A stretch of DNA of 62,636 nt. Source: Alistipes sp. (GTDB lineage Bacteria > Bacteroidota > Bacteroidia > Bacteroidales > Rikenellaceae). The position numbers and the translations under genes were made by a program. Of the stretch, positions 61,751 through 62,636 are shown piece by piece; position 1 is the first letter of the stretch; each line of letters begins with the position of its first letter. Location of the stretch: positions 1 through 62,636 of the forward strand of contig JAFQAN010000010.1 of NCBI GenBank assembly GCA_017416915.1. Direction: 5' to 3'. The notes below the pieces were generated by a model. The model did no database searches and had not been told where the DNA came from. It saw only the letters and a program-made list of their open reading frames with translations.

Positions 61751-62021
61751 CGTTTCTTTCTTTTAATAGTTTCTCAATATCTTCTGGCTTATAGTAGTTC
61801 TTCTTGCATATTTGCGTAGAAGGCAACTTCCCACTCGCCCTTAAACTCTGTACTGTACGCTTGGATAGATTTAGTAAGGCACACACTTCGTGAGTATCCA
61901 GCCATCTTCCTAAACGCTTTTCTGATTCACTGTTTAATGTTTGTTCAAACTTATGAACGAACATCTCGATACTTGACAAAAGATCCTCAAATACCTTCTC
62001 TTCTATTACAACTACTTTCAT
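61740..62021 (-). CDS. Helix-turn-helix (excisionase-type) protein
   Basis: The 93-residue product has an N-terminal helix and the motif WLDTHEVCALLNLSKRTVQSLRASGKLPSTQICKKNYYKPEDIEKLL. Same fold as its two neighbours; overlaps both (ATGA with the gene upstream). Confidence 0.82.
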   Translation of the reverse strand: MKVVVIEEKVFEDLLSSIEMFVHKFEQTLNSESEKRLGRWLDTHEVCALLNLSKRTVQSLRASGKLPSTQICKKNYYKPEDIEKLLKERNDES

Positions 62022-62302
62022 AAGGCACCTTTCATCTTAAGAAAATCATTAATCTCGGAAGCCTTGTAGTATGTGCGTCCGTCAATCATATAGTAGCGGA
62101 TAAGTTTCTTCTGGCGGTAGCGTGCAAGGGTACGGTGAGTCACGCCAAGCAGTTTGCTCAGGTCGTAGTTATCCAGCAATGTGTCGCCATCGAGACACTC
62201 CTTCATCTTGTTCTGTCGCTCCAGCATCTTCTCAATCTTATCGAAGCGTTCCATCAGTTGGATGAACATCTTGTGGGCGGTTTCACTATTTATCTGTAAC
62301 AT
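62018..62302 (-). CDS. Helix-turn-helix (excisionase-type) protein
   Basis: The 94-residue product has a helical N terminus and LLDNYDLSKLLGVTHRTLARYRQKKLIRYYMIDGRTYYKASEINDFL. First of three; faces a divergent partial frame at 62540 across a repeat-bearing control region. Confidence 0.82.
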   Translation of the reverse strand: MLQINSETAHKMFIQLMERFDKIEKMLERQNKMKECLDGDTLLDNYDLSKLLGVTHRTLARYRQKKLIRYYMIDGRTYYKASEINDFLKMKGAL

Positions 62303-62481
62303 CGTATAATCTGTTTAAGTGTAAATAATCGGGTTACTACACCGTGTTGCGCAACAGGTTATACTTATTAAATGGCATCCTGCGTGCCAATGACATGGAA
62401 TGACACGAAAAGACACCGATACATCATTGTGTATCAGTGAAATAAAAATTTTCAGCGTGAAATTTGAGGATTTTCAGAGTA

Positions 62482-62527
62482 TTGCAAAATGCAACACTTT
62501 TTCGCAACCTGCTATTGCAAAATGCAA
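62482..62527. repeat. Two identical palindromic boxes
   Basis: TTGCAAAATGCAA at 62482-62494 and 62515-62527, 33 bp apart (about three helical turns), just before the ATG at 62540. A related palindrome GTTGCGCAAC is at 62346-62355. They look like operator or recombination-protein sites. Confidence 0.6.
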
Positions 62528-62539
62528 GAGTTGCGATAG

Positions 62540-62636
62540 ATGATGCGAGTTATTCCGTTGGAGAAGGATGTAGTCTTATACATATTCCAACGGCTTGGAG
62601 TAAGGTCATCAAATACGAGAGTTCCCTTACCTGCAA
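62540..62636 (+). CDS. 5' end of an unidentified gene, runs off the window
   Basis: Two ATG in a row (62540, 62543) open a frame with 32 codons to the window end: MMRVIPLEKDVVLYIFQRLG and on. It is divergent from the helix-turn-helix genes. Too short to assign. Confidence 0.35.
   Translation, partial: MMRVIPLEKDVVLYIFQRLGVRSSNTRVPLPA

Larger units (their letters stand above)
61231..62636. mobile_element. Edge of an integrative element (continues beyond window)
   Basis: From the tRNA-end fragment rightwards the sequence is AT-richer and codon use changes. Three overlapping small genes for excisionase-type helix-turn-helix proteins follow, as in Bacteroidota conjugative transposons. The integrase is not in the window. 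Confidence 0.6.

Overview
The window comes from a Bacteroidota chromosome, most likely a gut Bacteroidales of the Alistipes/Rikenellaceae type. The evidence is the dense set of TAnnTTTG -7 elements with a TTG about 19-20 nt upstream, the many lipoproteins with BACON, fimbrillin-like, FISUMP and Omp28-type domains, a V-type ATPase operon containing a DUF2764 gene, Bacteroidota-type Rho with an acidic insert, and a periplasmic bile-salt-hydrolase-like enzyme. The genus is inference.

Layout. 1-2.4 kb: 5' part of a large secreted lipoprotein gene. 2.7-3.7 kb: ruvB. 3.8-11.5 kb: a seven-gene V-type ATPase operon on the minus strand (E, DUF2764, A, B, D, I, K). 11.7-18.7 kb: a ROK kinase, then a minus block with a degenerate class IV aminotransferase, holA, tilS and murB, then a DUF4301 gene. 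18.8-21.9 kb: a calcium P-type ATPase and tRNA-His. 22.1-28.4 kb: a 44-residue Cys/Lys-rich peptide, the serine operon serC-serA-DUF1015, galK, a ProX-like deacylase and mscL. 28.6-31.3 kb: envelope proteins, including a channel with an unusual filter. 31.5-35.7 kb: tRNA-Met, miaA, a TnpR-fold protein, rho and an S1/P1 nuclease. 35.7-41.5 kb: a choloylglycine hydrolase, diadenylate cyclase, an OmpH-like lipoprotein, ruvA and two FKBP-like lipoproteins. 41.6-44.7 kb: a membrane-anchored DNA-binding-like protein, a strongly folded RNA with its own promoter and terminator, and small envelope genes. 44.8-48.6 kb: an Omp28/BspA-type lipoprotein preceded by a 44-codon gene, a hairpin-rich non-coding segment, and tmRNA with a duplicated 3' end. 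48.8-53.7 kb: ftsE, an aldo-keto reductase, an LTA-synthase-like enzyme and two small genes. 54.1-56.4 kb: a second 44-codon gene plus fimbrillin/FISUMP lipoprotein. 56.7-60.9 kb: panC-panD, a TonB-dependent receptor and a calycin-like lipoprotein. 61.2 kb to the end: the edge of an AT-richer integrated element beside what looks like the 3' end of a tRNA gene.

Most of the window is ordinary housekeeping. The parts that stand out are: two loci in which a 44-residue peptide precedes a multidomain lipoprotein by about 20 nt; a 54-bp duplication of the tmRNA 3' end flanking a segment whose stems are kept by G-U pairs on one strand only; a folded RNA whose terminator lies directly before an ORF; a G10 tract in the leader of a surface lipoprotein gene; a full set of Na+-ligand residues in the V-ATPase rotor subunit; and several genes whose start codon lies within 4-8 nt of the -7 element. 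All calls come from reading the sequence; no database search was run.
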